Shown: positions 9,306 to 18,422 of the stretch, piece by piece | How positions within the stretch are numbered: the stretch's first letter is position 1 | Layout of the letters: each line of letters opens with the position of its first letter | Assembly: GCA_030645915.1 (NCBI GenBank) | Contig: JAUSNO010000020.1 | Span: 44,301 to 108,300, forward strand | DNA from: Undibacterium sp. | Lineage (GTDB): Bacteria > Pseudomonadota > Gammaproteobacteria > Burkholderiales > Burkholderiaceae_D | DNA: 64,000 nucleotides | Direction: 5' to 3' | Translations under genes and position numbers: made by a program | The notes under the pieces: model-generated | Told to the model about the DNA's origin: nothing | The model's database searches: none | What the model saw: only the letters and a program-made list of their open reading frames with translations

Positions 9306-9403
9306 AATTGGCGTCTTCCATAGACGGAAAATTCAAGCGGTGAGTGGGACTCTTACTTCAATTCCCACCCCGGGATGACGAAACGACACAAATAGCCTGC
9401 GCA

Positions 9404-10393
9404 TTAATTGTGGTGATACTCCACCACGCTTTGGTCGATTGCGCCAAAAATAGATTTCCCATTTTTATCCAGCATTTCAATCCTGATGCTGTCGCCAAAT
9501 TTCATGAAGGGCGTAGTTGGCGCGCCATCTGCGATCATTTCCAGTGCACGTTTCTCTGCGATACAGCTAAAACCTTTTTTTGCATCCTTGTTAGAAACGG
9601 TGCCTGATCCAATGATAGTGCCGGCGCGTGCATGACGTGTCTTGCACAAATGCGTGATCAGTTGCGGGAAAGAAAAAACCATATCCACACCTGCATTTGG
9701 CTGGCCGACCAAAACATTGTTCCAGGTCGAGCGCAAGGGCAAATGTACTTTGCCGTCTTTCCAGGCGTCGCCAAGTTCATCCGGTGTAACAGCAACGGGT
9801 GAAAAACTGGACGCCGGTTTCGACTGAAAAAATCCAAATCCTTTCGCCAGTTCTGCCGGAATCAGATTGCGCAATGAGACATCATTCACCAGCATCAATA
9901 ATCGAATATATTGCGCAGCGTGCTGCACCTTCACGCCCATAGGCACGTCGCCTGTGACCACCGCCACTTCGCTCTCAAAATCGATGCCCCACTCTTCTGA
10001 CTCCAGCGCTACATCATCCATAGGGCCAATGAAATCATCGCTGCCGCCCTGGTACATAAGCGGGTCATGCCAGAAGCTGTCCGGCATATCCGCGTTGCGC
10101 GCCTTGCGCACCAACTCTACATGATTGACATAGGATGAAGCGTCAGCCCATTGAAACGCACGCGGCAACGGCGCCATGCATTTTTTCGGATCAAACTCAA
10201 AACTGCTGGAAGCTTTACCCGCATTCAGTTGTTCATACAATGAAATGAGTTGGGGCGAAATAAAATTCCAGTCATCTAAAGCGGATTGCAGCGTCGGGGC
10301 AATCCAGTCGGCAATCTGCGCTGTTTTCAAATCACTTGAAACGACAAGTAGTTGGCCGTCGCGAGATCCATCGTTGAGTGTGGCTAGTTTCAT
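9404..10393 (-). CDS. Fumarylacetoacetate hydrolase family protein
   Basis: A 329-residue protein of the FAH fold. The metal-binding acidic residues are in WGIDFESEVAVVTGDVPMG (about residue 135), and GSGTVSNKD near residue 240 matches the family pattern. Family members cleave C-C bonds of acylpyruvate-type substrates at the end of aromatic breakdown. The length and start (MKLATLNDGSRDGQLLVVS) fit the betaproteobacterial group close to fumarylacetoacetase, but no homogentisate pathway genes adjoin it, so the substrate is left open. Confidence 0.82.
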   Translation of the reverse strand: MKLATLNDGSRDGQLLVVSSDLKTAQIADWIAPTLQSALDDWNFISPQLISLYEQLNAGKASSSFEFDPKKCMAPLPRAFQWADASSYVNHVELVRKARNADMPDSFWHDPLMYQGGSDDFIGPMDDVALESEEWGIDFESEVAVVTGDVPMGVKVQHAAQYIRLLMLVNDVSLRNLIPAELAKGFGFFQSKPASSFSPVAVTPDELGDAWKDGKVHLPLRSTWNNVLVGQPNAGVDMVFSFPQLITHLCKTRHARAGTIIGSGTVSNKDAKKGFSCIAEKRALEMIADGAPTTPFMKFGDSIRIEMLDKNGKSIFGAIDQSVVEYHHN

Positions 10394-10583
10394 AGGGAAT
10401 ATTTGGTCGGCGGTGAGAAGTCAAAAATATGTCAGCGTATAACAACAAACGAGACGATTTTACACTATGACAAACCAACTTCTACCTGACGCTATCATCG
10501 ATAAAAATAAAGTGTGTATGATCGTTCAGACTAAACCAATAAAAAATATTGCATCATTTTCATCAATGATAAGGGAGACCAAA

Positions 10584-12290
10584 ATGAATCTTAGTAACCT
10601 CAAAATCAGTGTGCGCTTGTGGCTAGCTTTTGGCAGCACCATGCTCATCATGTTGCTGATGGTCGCCATCAGCACCACCCGCCTCAATACCATCTCTGAA
10701 AAAAACAAACAAATCCTGGATAAGAATGCGATTGGCGTGGCAAGTGCTTTAGAGATTTCTTCCATCATCCAGGAGAACGGCAGCAGAACAATCGAACTCT
10801 TCATCACTCCCGATCCCCAGGCGCGGGCAAAGCAATATCTCGCGGTAGACACCAACAAGAAAAAAATCGACAGCCTGATGATAAAGCTAGGAAAATTAGC
10901 TGAAACATCAAAAGAAAAGGAAGCCTTAAAAGCACTCACTAATTCAAGCGCAAATTTTAGCGCAACCTTCGCCAAAGTTGCCGATCTGATCGAGCTATTT
11001 GAACGTGAAGAAGCCGTAGCAATGATGGAAAAAACTGTTTTTCCGGCCCTCAACGCTGCATTGACTGACATCGCCACGGTTGTCACCTTGCAAAAAAATG
11101 AGATGGATGAAAACGGCACGACGATCAAAAACGACATCTCTTTTTCACTTAAATTAATGTTGATTGCCGGCGCGTTGGCAACCATCATCAGTGCCGCGTT
11201 TGCAATATGGATCACGCGCTCAATTACCATTCCTCTCAATAATGCAATCGAGGTGGCCAAAAGAGTCGCTGATGGAGATTTGACCGGAAAAATCGAAGTA
11301 ACATCCCGGGATGAAACGGGCGAACTGTTAAGTGCATTGGCAGACATGAACAACAGCCTGGTGATGACCATCGGTCAAGTCCACCTGAGCGCTGAAACGA
11401 TTTCAACGGCATCAGGAGAAATCGCAGCGGGCAATCTTGACTTATCTTCCAGGACAGAATCGCAGGCAAGTTCACTGGAAGAAACCGCATCGTCAATGGA
11501 AGAATTGACTTCTACCGTCAAACAGAATGCAGACAATGCCAGACAAGCCAACTCACTGGTTATTTCTGCCTCGGATGTGGCGATCAAGGGTGGCAATGTT
11601 GTCGGCCAGGTTGTCACAACAATGAGCTCCATTAAAGATAGCTCACGCAAGATCGTCGATATCATCAGCGTCATTGATGGCATCGCCTTCCAGACCAACA
11701 TTCTTGCACTGAATGCCGCAGTCGAAGCAGCGCGTGCTGGCGAACAGGGTCGCGGCTTTGCCGTGGTGGCGAGCGAAGTGCGCAATTTGGCGCAACGCAG
11801 CGCCAGTGCCGCCAAAGAGATTAAATCGTTGATTGACGACTCCGTCGAGAAGGTCGATTTGGGCAGCAAGTTGGTCGATCAGGCGGGCCAGACCATGGAT
11901 GAGATCGTCACATCCGTCAAGCATGTCGCCGACATCATGAGCGAGATTACAGCGGCCAGCCAGGAACAGAGCGCGGGCATCGAGCAAGTCAATCTTGCCA
12001 TTACGCAGATGGATGAAATGACCCAACAAAACGCCGCACTGGTAGAGCAAGCAGCCGCTGCAGCCGAAAGTATGCAGGAACAAGCAGCTGCCTTAGCGCA
12101 GGCCATCGGTGTCTTCAAACTGGATGCGGGCGGCAGAACCCCAACCGCGGTCGTATCCAAAACAGCACGCGCTCCGGAAGCCAGGCCCGCAACCAAAGCT
12201 ATGGCAATCAAAAAATTAGGCAACAACAAAACCGCATCATCCAACACGTCATCTGCGACGACATCTAGTGATGATTGGGAAGAGTTTTAA
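10584..12290 (+). CDS. Methyl-accepting chemotaxis protein
   Basis: A 568-residue transmembrane receptor. The ORF track starts at 10467, but the ATG at 10584 follows AAGGGAGACCAAA and opens the standard MNLSNLKISVRLWLAFGSTM start. There are two membrane helices (about 12-32 and 190-212) bracketing a helical sensor domain, then a HAMP domain (about 213-265) and a long coiled-coil signalling domain. The tip sequence IISVIDGIAFQTNILALNAA is the conserved hairpin that contacts CheA and CheW. The C-terminus ends DDWEEF, a pentapeptide-like tail similar to those used to tether CheR/CheB. The ligand is unknown. No che genes are in the window. Confidence 0.93.
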   Translation: MNLSNLKISVRLWLAFGSTMLIMLLMVAISTTRLNTISEKNKQILDKNAIGVASALEISSIIQENGSRTIELFITPDPQARAKQYLAVDTNKKKIDSLMIKLGKLAETSKEKEALKALTNSSANFSATFAKVADLIELFEREEAVAMMEKTVFPALNAALTDIATVVTLQKNEMDENGTTIKNDISFSLKLMLIAGALATIISAAFAIWITRSITIPLNNAIEVAKRVADGDLTGKIEVTSRDETGELLSALADMNNSLVMTIGQVHLSAETISTASGEIAAGNLDLSSRTESQASSLEETASSMEELTSTVKQNADNARQANSLVISASDVAIKGGNVVGQVVTTMSSIKDSSRKIVDIISVIDGIAFQTNILALNAAVEAARAGEQGRGFAVVASEVRNLAQRSASAAKEIKSLIDDSVEKVDLGSKLVDQAGQTMDEIVTSVKHVADIMSEITAASQEQSAGIEQVNLAITQMDEMTQQNAALVEQAAAAAESMQEQAAALAQAIGVFKLDAGGRTPTAVVSKTARAPEARPATKAMAIKKLGNNKTASSNTSSATTSSDDWEEF

Positions 12291-12350
12291 TACTATGTAT
12301 GCAGTTCAATGACGGCCATGTCGCAGAGATCAGTACAAATTCTAAAATGA

Positions 12351-12432
12351 GCACGCCCAACACGCACCATCCATGCGGGTTTCCAGCCACCCTGCCCTGC
12401 AAGCCATATGCAGAGCGCGCTCTGGGCATGGC
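12351..12432. repeat. Palindromic intergenic repeat, copy A
   Basis: One of about six related GC-rich elements in this window. It carries the shared pieces GCACGCCCAACACGCACC, ATCCATGCG, CCTGCAAGCC and a closing GGGCATGGC that pairs with the opening GCACGCCC. It fills much of the space between the chemoreceptor and the acetyltransferase. This is a diverged copy in which the central arms pair imperfectly. Confidence 0.6.
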
Positions 12433-12528
12433 TGTTTTTAGTTTTCCTCAATAGAAAGCCATTGAAAAGCTTCATTCTCATGCCGTCTAAGATGCCGAGA
12501 TTATCTATCAATCCCCATAAACAATCTC

Positions 12529-13053
12529 ATGAAAATTCTCGACACGGAACGCCTCAACTTAAGCATCATCAGCCTTGACGATGCAGCTTTTTATTTGGAG
12601 TTGATCAATGACCCCAGCTGGATCGCCAACATCAGCGATAAGGGAATCCGCACTTTGGAGGCCGCGAGGGAATCCATCTTAAGCGGCCCAGTCGCTTCGC
12701 AGCGTACCAACGGTTTTAGCTTGTATGTGGTGCGACGCCAGGACGACAATGTGGCGATGGGTTTATGCGGTCTGATCAAGCGCGACGTTTTAAAAAATGT
12801 CGATATCGGCTATGCTTTTTTGCCTGGCTATGCAGGCCAAGGCTATGCACTGGAAGCAGCGAAAGCCGTTGTCCAATATGCAAACGCAGCTCTGGGCTTA
12901 GCCAAACTCGCGGCGATTACGTCGCCAAGCAATCAGCGCTCGAATCATCTTTTACAAAAATTGGGGTTTATTCTGGAAGAAGTGCTGGTGCTGCCGGGGG
13001 AAGAACGCATGACCAATTTGTATGGCCTGACATTCACCCCCAGAGTCATTTGA
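12529..13053 (+). CDS. GNAT family N-acetyltransferase (RimJ/RimL-like)
   Basis: A 174-residue acetyltransferase. The opening ILDTERLNLSIISLDDAAFY and the middle DIGYAFLPGYAGQGYALEAA, which includes the acetyl-CoA-binding loop, are typical of the group that modifies N-terminal amino groups or small molecules. The end, SNHLLQKLGFILEEV, is the usual last motif. The substrate cannot be read from sequence. It converges on the DUF1854 gene with 3 bp between the stops. Confidence 0.85.
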   Translation: MKILDTERLNLSIISLDDAAFYLELINDPSWIANISDKGIRTLEAARESILSGPVASQRTNGFSLYVVRRQDDNVAMGLCGLIKRDVLKNVDIGYAFLPGYAGQGYALEAAKAVVQYANAALGLAKLAAITSPSNQRSNHLLQKLGFILEEVLVLPGEERMTNLYGLTFTPRVI

Positions 13054-13056
13054 GAC

Positions 13057-13524
13057 TTACAGGAACCTGTCGAGTATCTTGCGACTATGCTTATCAATCC
13101 CATGCATATCGCGGATGAGAAAGTGTATACCGTGATTATCTGCAATGAGTAACGAAGCTGCGCCGATACGGCGGATGTCTTCTTCGCCCTTCAGCACAAA
13201 ATCTGTCTCGCCTCTGTCGGTTTTGACATGCCAGGTGCACGGTGTAGCAAAACTGGTCACGCTAACGATACGTGCAATTTCCGGCATAAATTCGCGCCCT
13301 GCCAACTCCTGCGCAATCAAACTGCGGATGGCATCGGGCAGATCGGCCAGCCTGTCTATCCAAGCGACTTCCTGACCGTCCTGCAACACCAGTGAGATGC
13401 CTTCGTCCGGTGATTGGATAGGAAATGCCCGCACCGGACTGACATTTTCATGCACCTGGCCATCCACCGTAGTCAATACCAAATGATCAAACGCATTACG
13501 CGATAGTTGAAAATTGATTTGCAT
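13057..13524 (-). CDS. DUF1854 protein, cyanophycin-locus type
   Basis: A 155-residue protein of the DUF1854 family. The visible features are a long beta-rich body, GISLVLQDGQEVAWIDRL near residue 43, and the ending RIGAASLLIADNHGIHFLIR. It has no signal peptide or membrane helix. It is encoded 2 bp downstream of the ABC transporter, so the two are one operon. The same pair occurs beside cyanophycin synthetase genes in other Burkholderiales, from general knowledge of annotated genomes, and here the operon is divergent from cphA' and cphA. The molecular role is unknown. Confidence 0.8.
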   Translation of the reverse strand: MQINFQLSRNAFDHLVLTTVDGQVHENVSPVRAFPIQSPDEGISLVLQDGQEVAWIDRLADLPDAIRSLIAQELAGREFMPEIARIVSVTSFATPCTWHVKTDRGETDFVLKGEEDIRRIGAASLLIADNHGIHFLIRDMHGIDKHSRKILDRFL

Positions 13525-13526
13525 AT

Positions 13527-15782
13527 TTATTCGCCCCCTACTTTGGCATTGCGCGCTTGTGCTTCATACAGGCGGAAGTAAGCGCCTTCGCGCGCCATCA
13601 ATTCATCATGGCTGCCCACTTCGACTACCTGCCCTCTATCGAGCACGACCAATCTATCCGCCTTATGCAAGGTGGAAAGGCGATGTGCGATGGCGATCGT
13701 GGTGCGGCCCTTGACCAAATTATCCAGCGCTTTTTGTATCTCTTTTTCAGTCTCTGAATCGACCGACGAGGTCGCCTCATCCATGATCAGGATGCGCGGA
13801 TCGATCAGCAAGGCGCGCGCGATCGAGATGCGCTGACGTTCACCGCCAGACAAACCCTGACCCCGCTCGCCAACCATGGAGTCATAACCCTGCGGCAAGC
13901 GCAAGATGAATTCATGCGCATGCGCAGCCCTTGCAGAAGCGATGATTTCTTCACGCGTGGCATGGGGTTTTCCGTAAGCGATATTGTCGGCAATAGTGCC
14001 GAAGAACAAGAACGGTTCCTGCAGCACCAAGCCGATATTGCTACGGTAATCTGAAATGCCAAAGGACCGGATATCGACACCATCGAGCAAAATGGCACCT
14101 TCGGACACATCGTAAAAACGGCAAATCAAATTGACCAGCGTGCTCTTGCCTGAACCGCTGTGACCGACCAGTCCTATCATTTCGCCCGGCTTGATATTGA
14201 GATTAATGCCGCGGTTGACGGCGCGGTTGCCGTAACGGAAACCAACTTCGCGCAAGTCAATCTGACCTTTGATTTCTTTCGGCTTCACCGGATGAGAGGG
14301 TTCAGGAACACTCGACACATGGTCAAGAATATCAAAAATACGCTTGGCCGCCGACGCCGATTTCTGTGTTACTGAAACAATGCGGCTCATGGAATCGATG
14401 CGGCCATAAAAATTACCAATGAAAGCGACTGCCGCCACCAGCGAACCCACGGTAATTTCATCGTGCGATACTTGCCAGATGCCGAACGCCCACACCACCA
14501 GAATACCCAAATCCGTCAAAAACGATACCGTTGGCGAGAACAATGACCATACTTTATTGAGCTTATCGTTGACGGCCAGATTGTGTTTATTCGCTTCGCG
14601 GAAGCGGGTCGCTTCGCGTTTCTCCTGAGCAAAGGCCTTGACGACGCGGATGCCGGGAATGGTGTCAGCCAAGACATTGGTGACTTCGCCCCAGACCCTA
14701 TCGATTTTCTCAAAGCCGGTGCGCAACTTGTCACGCACCAGATGAATCATCCAGGCAATAATGGGTAATGGCAGCAAGGTGACCAGGGCGAGCTTGGTAT
14801 TAATTTGCATCAAGGCGACGACCGTCATCAGGAACATTAATACGTCGGTCGCAAAATCAAGCAGATGCAAGGACAGATAGACACAAATACGGTCACTCTC
14901 GCTACCAACGCGCGACATCAGATCGCCGGTACGTTTGCCGCCAAAATATTCCAGCGATAGCTTTAATAAATGCTCATAGGTAGTGGTGCGTAAATCAGCA
15001 CCGATGCGCTCGGATACCAGCGCGAGGATGTAGGTTTTACCCCAGCTAAGCAACCACGCCACGATTGCCGACCCTAACAAGCCGCCGATATACAAGGTCA
15101 CTAACTGCGGATCGACATGTTGACCATTTTGGTAGGGAATCAGCACCTCATCCGTGAGCGGCTTGGTCAGGTATCGCGGAATCATGTGCGCTGCAGTACC
15201 GAGCAACATCAAGGTAAAACCTGCCGCCAATTGCCAGCGATACGGCTGCGCAAAACGCCACAGTCTGAACAAGGTCCAGGTTGACGGCGGTGTATAAATC
15301 ACTTTGGTGCAGACCGGGCATTCGTCCTGATCAGGTTCCAGAATTGCCTTGCAACTTGGGCAAATATTTTGTTCGGTATGTTCGACGGGCAAACCGGTGA
15401 GATGACTTTCGAGTTGTTCCTTGAACTGATCGAGCAATCGTATGGCAAGAAGATTTTGTCCCAGAGTGAAGCGCCAGCTCGCTAAACGCCCTTGCTCATT
15501 CAACAATTCCAAATGGCCAACGCCAGCGTGATCATGGTGGCGCAACTGCAAACCTATTGCATAAGCCCAATCGCGCCACACAGTTTCACCCGGGGCCTTT
15601 GCCAGCAAGCGTCTGTCGGTAACGACAATGACACCTTTGACAAAATGCAGGCGCGCATCAAGGTCAACCTCTACCGCGCTTAAAACGTTTTCTCCGCTGG
15701 CGAGCTGCATGCCCACGTCGGAACGCCAAATCTCAGGGAGCGTCACCAGTGATTGATTGGCAATTAATTGTTTAGTTATCAT
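13527..15782 (-). CDS. ABC exporter with PH-like and zinc-ribbon N-terminal extension
   Basis: A 751-residue fused exporter. Residues 1-125 form a soluble domain containing GVIVVTDRRLL, reminiscent of bacterial PH-like domains. A rubredoxin-like zinc ribbon (ICPSCKAILE, then CPVCTKV) follows at about 140-160, then six membrane helices (about 185-470) and the nucleotide-binding domain. The ATPase motifs are complete: GHSGSGKST (Walker A), LSGGERQRI (signature), ILIMDEATSS (Walker B) and the IAHRLST histidine. It therefore resembles type IV exporters of the MsbA class with an added sensor or docking module. Position divergent to the cyanophycin synthetases suggests a link to that polymer or its dipeptide, but the substrate is unproven. 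Confidence 0.87.
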   Translation of the reverse strand: MITKQLIANQSLVTLPEIWRSDVGMQLASGENVLSAVEVDLDARLHFVKGVIVVTDRRLLAKAPGETVWRDWAYAIGLQLRHHDHAGVGHLELLNEQGRLASWRFTLGQNLLAIRLLDQFKEQLESHLTGLPVEHTEQNICPSCKAILEPDQDECPVCTKVIYTPPSTWTLFRLWRFAQPYRWQLAAGFTLMLLGTAAHMIPRYLTKPLTDEVLIPYQNGQHVDPQLVTLYIGGLLGSAIVAWLLSWGKTYILALVSERIGADLRTTTYEHLLKLSLEYFGGKRTGDLMSRVGSESDRICVYLSLHLLDFATDVLMFLMTVVALMQINTKLALVTLLPLPIIAWMIHLVRDKLRTGFEKIDRVWGEVTNVLADTIPGIRVVKAFAQEKREATRFREANKHNLAVNDKLNKVWSLFSPTVSFLTDLGILVVWAFGIWQVSHDEITVGSLVAAVAFIGNFYGRIDSMSRIVSVTQKSASAAKRIFDILDHVSSVPEPSHPVKPKEIKGQIDLREVGFRYGNRAVNRGINLNIKPGEMIGLVGHSGSGKSTLVNLICRFYDVSEGAILLDGVDIRSFGISDYRSNIGLVLQEPFLFFGTIADNIAYGKPHATREEIIASARAAHAHEFILRLPQGYDSMVGERGQGLSGGERQRISIARALLIDPRILIMDEATSSVDSETEKEIQKALDNLVKGRTTIAIAHRLSTLHKADRLVVLDRGQVVEVGSHDELMAREGAYFRLYEAQARNAKVGGE

Positions 15783-16116
15783 CGTAAAACAAACTCCAGC
15801 TCAAGCGCTCGCCAATGAGAGGCGGGCACTTTAAAATAAAATGAATAAGAGACTTACAACGATATTTGAACCGTTCAACGTAAAACAGGTGCTAAACCAG
15901 CATACGATGTGCCACACCTTGTCACGGGAACAGTAATTTACGGTATTCTATCGGAAGAAAAAAATCAGACAAAAAAACTGACCCACATAATAAGCTGCTC
16001 TTACCAGCAGATAGAAGTATATCAGCAAGGATTGTCAGTAAATTCCTCAAGATACGACGCTTATAAAAGAATTAAGGATAGTCCAACCAACTATCCGGCC
16101 ATGAAAAATTAAATAC
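15783..16116. other. Divergent promoter region of the cyanophycin locus
   Basis: These 334 bases separate the leftward ABC/DUF1854 operon from the rightward cyanophycin synthetases, so both promoters must lie here. The sequence is AT-rich. I found no convincing operator palindrome or riboswitch. The 67-codon ORF at 15909-16112 has no recognisable protein character and is treated as noise. Confidence 0.5.
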
Positions 16117-18297
16117 ATGACAACGAAGAAGAAAAACATAGAATTTCTCCGTGTAACTCATCTACGCGGACCGAACATCTGGACATATCGCCCTGTAATT
16201 GAAGTGTGCCTCGATATCGGCGAATTAGAAAATTGTCCATCCAATACTTTGCCTGGCCTGTATGAACGCTTGATCGCCGCATTACCTGGCTTGATCGAAC
16301 ATCGCTGCGGGGTCGGCGAACGTGGCGGTTTTCTTGAAAGACTACGTGAAGGCACCTGGGCCGGACATATTCTGGAACACGTTGTTCTTGAATTGCAGAA
16401 CATGGCCGGCATGCGTACCGGTTTTGGCCAAACCCGCTCCACGGGCGAAGCTGGCGTGTACAAAATGGCATTTCGCACCAGACAAGAACAAGTTGGCCGC
16501 GCTGCACTCAACGCCGCCCGCGACTTGCTGATGGCGCTGATTGAAGATCAAGCCTATGACCTCGATGGCAAATTGGCTGAATTACGCGAACTGGTCGATG
16601 ATCTTTGTCTCGGACCCAGCACAGCGCATATCGTTGAAGCAGCGACTGAGCGCCAGATTCCTTCCATACGCTTGACCGATGGCAATCTGGTTCAGCTTGG
16701 TCACGCATCAGCACAAAGACGCATCTGGACCGCAGAGACTGACAGCACCAGCGCAATAGCGGAAAGCATCGCCAGCGACAAAGACCTCACCAAAACTCTA
16801 CTGCAATCGTGCGGCGTACCTGTGCCTGAAGGCAGCCTGGTCAAGAGCGCGGAAGAAGCCTGGGAAGAAGCACAGGACATCGGTGTGCCGGTGGTCATCA
16901 AGCCTTATGACGGCAATCACGGCCGCGGTGTATCACTCAATTTGATGACCGAAGCAGATGTGGTTGCCGCCTACCATCTGGCCGCACGCAAAGGTGATAG
17001 TAAAAGCGTCATCGTTGAACGCTATATCACTGGCAATGAACATCGCCTGCTGGTAGTCGGCAATAAAGTAGTCGCGGCGGCAAAAGGCGAAGCATTATGG
17101 ATTGTTGGCAATGGCAAATCCAATATCATCGAATTGGTCGATAATCAAATCAATACCGATCCGCGTCGAGGCACGGGTGAAGATTCGCCCCTGAACGTGA
17201 TTGCTCCGCAGCACGGCGCAGAACATATTCTGGAGCTGGAACGCCAGGGCTTAACTGCTTATTCGATTCCGCTCGATGGTCAAAAAGTGTTGATACAACC
17301 GAATGGCAATGTCGCCTTTGATGTCACCGATGAAGTCCATCCAGAAGTAGCCAGAGCCGCAGCGCTGGCAGCCCGTATCGTTGGTCTGGATATTGCCGGA
17401 ATCGATCTGGTGGCAGACGATATTTCACGTCCGCTGGAAGAGCAACGTGGCGCCATTATCGAAGTCAATGCCAGCCCAGGCCTATTGGCGCACTTAAAAC
17501 CGGCAGAAGGTACACCGCGTCCAGTCGGTACCGCCATCATCGCCAACCTGTTTGCACCTGACGAAAGTGGCCGCGTCCCCATCGTTGGCGTTGCAGGTAC
17601 ACGCGGTACCAGTCTGATCGCACGCCTGATCGCATGCATACTCAGCGTCAGCGGCAAGCATACCGGCGTCGCTTGCGCACAAGGGTTATTTCTGGATCAG
17701 AGACACGTTGTCAAAACCGATTGCTCAAACTGGGATGCAGGCCAGCGTCTATTACTTAACCGCTCGGTGCAAGCCGCTGTTTTTGAAACCAACGCACGCA
17801 TGATACTCAAGGACGGTCTGGCCTATGACAAATGCACCGTTGGCGTAGTGACCGATATGGACGGGCATGCCGATCTGGCTGAGTTTTATATTACTGAAGC
17901 AGATCAGATGTTCAAGGTGATGCGAACACAAATCGATGTCGTGTTGCCACACGGTGCGGCGGTACTCAATGCAGGCAATCCGCAAGTGGTTGAACTGGCC
18001 GAACTATGCGACGGCAAGGTCATTTTTTACGGTCTGGATGCAAATGCTGAAGCAATCGCCAATCATCGTAGCAAGGGCGAACGTGTCGTGTTCTTGCGCG
18101 ACAACAGCATTGTCCTCGCTAGCGGCAAAGATGAAACAGCTTTACTCCCCTTGTCCTCGCTTAAACCGATCAAAGCAGATCAGCCAGAAACGGTGATGGC
18201 GGCAGTGGCCGCTGCGTGGGCACTGGACATCTCACCCGATTTGATAGGTGCAGGGCTCAGATCATTTGATTCCACACCAAAGAAAACAAGTTACTAA
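16117..18297 (+). CDS. cphA': Cyanophycin synthetase-like protein CphA', shortened
   Basis: A 726-residue homologue of cyanophycin synthetase (the neighbour has 859). The N-terminal domain (about 1-160) and the ATP-grasp domain (about 210-460, with VVIKPYDGNHGRGVSL) are kept. The Mur-ligase-like domain is decayed: its P-loop reads GTRGTS where the neighbour has GTNGKTT, the ETARGG motif has become ETNARM, and the last lobe of about 140 residues is absent. It therefore should not carry out the arginine-adding step by the normal route. It may act like the cyanobacterial CphA2 type on the beta-Asp-Arg dipeptide, or assist the full enzyme. It is 125 bp upstream of cphA on the same strand. Confidence 0.88.
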   Translation: MTTKKKNIEFLRVTHLRGPNIWTYRPVIEVCLDIGELENCPSNTLPGLYERLIAALPGLIEHRCGVGERGGFLERLREGTWAGHILEHVVLELQNMAGMRTGFGQTRSTGEAGVYKMAFRTRQEQVGRAALNAARDLLMALIEDQAYDLDGKLAELRELVDDLCLGPSTAHIVEAATERQIPSIRLTDGNLVQLGHASAQRRIWTAETDSTSAIAESIASDKDLTKTLLQSCGVPVPEGSLVKSAEEAWEEAQDIGVPVVIKPYDGNHGRGVSLNLMTEADVVAAYHLAARKGDSKSVIVERYITGNEHRLLVVGNKVVAAAKGEALWIVGNGKSNIIELVDNQINTDPRRGTGEDSPLNVIAPQHGAEHILELERQGLTAYSIPLDGQKVLIQPNGNVAFDVTDEVHPEVARAAALAARIVGLDIAGIDLVADDISRPLEEQRGAIIEVNASPGLLAHLKPAEGTPRPVGTAIIANLFAPDESGRVPIVGVAGTRGTSLIARLIACILSVSGKHTGVACAQGLFLDQRHVVKTDCSNWDAGQRLLLNRSVQAAVFETNARMILKDGLAYDKCTVGVVTDMDGHADLAEFYITEADQMFKVMRTQIDVVLPHGAAVLNAGNPQVVELAELCDGKVIFYGLDANAEAIANHRSKGERVVFLRDNSIVLASGKDETALLPLSSLKPIKADQPETVMAAVAAAWALDISPDLIGAGLRSFDSTPKKTSY

Positions 18298-18422
18298 CCG
18301 ACTTAAATAGACGCAAATCAGTGCGTGCCATATCGATGATATCGCGCACGACAAATAACTCAGGCAGCGTCGATTGACGAACAATTTTTTGGCGTAACCG
18401 CCAGCAGATAGGATAAAGGTTT

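Noticed and set aside
15909-16112. 67-codon ORF upstream of cphA'
   Set aside because: No ribosome site, no similarity to a known protein and placed in the divergent promoter region.
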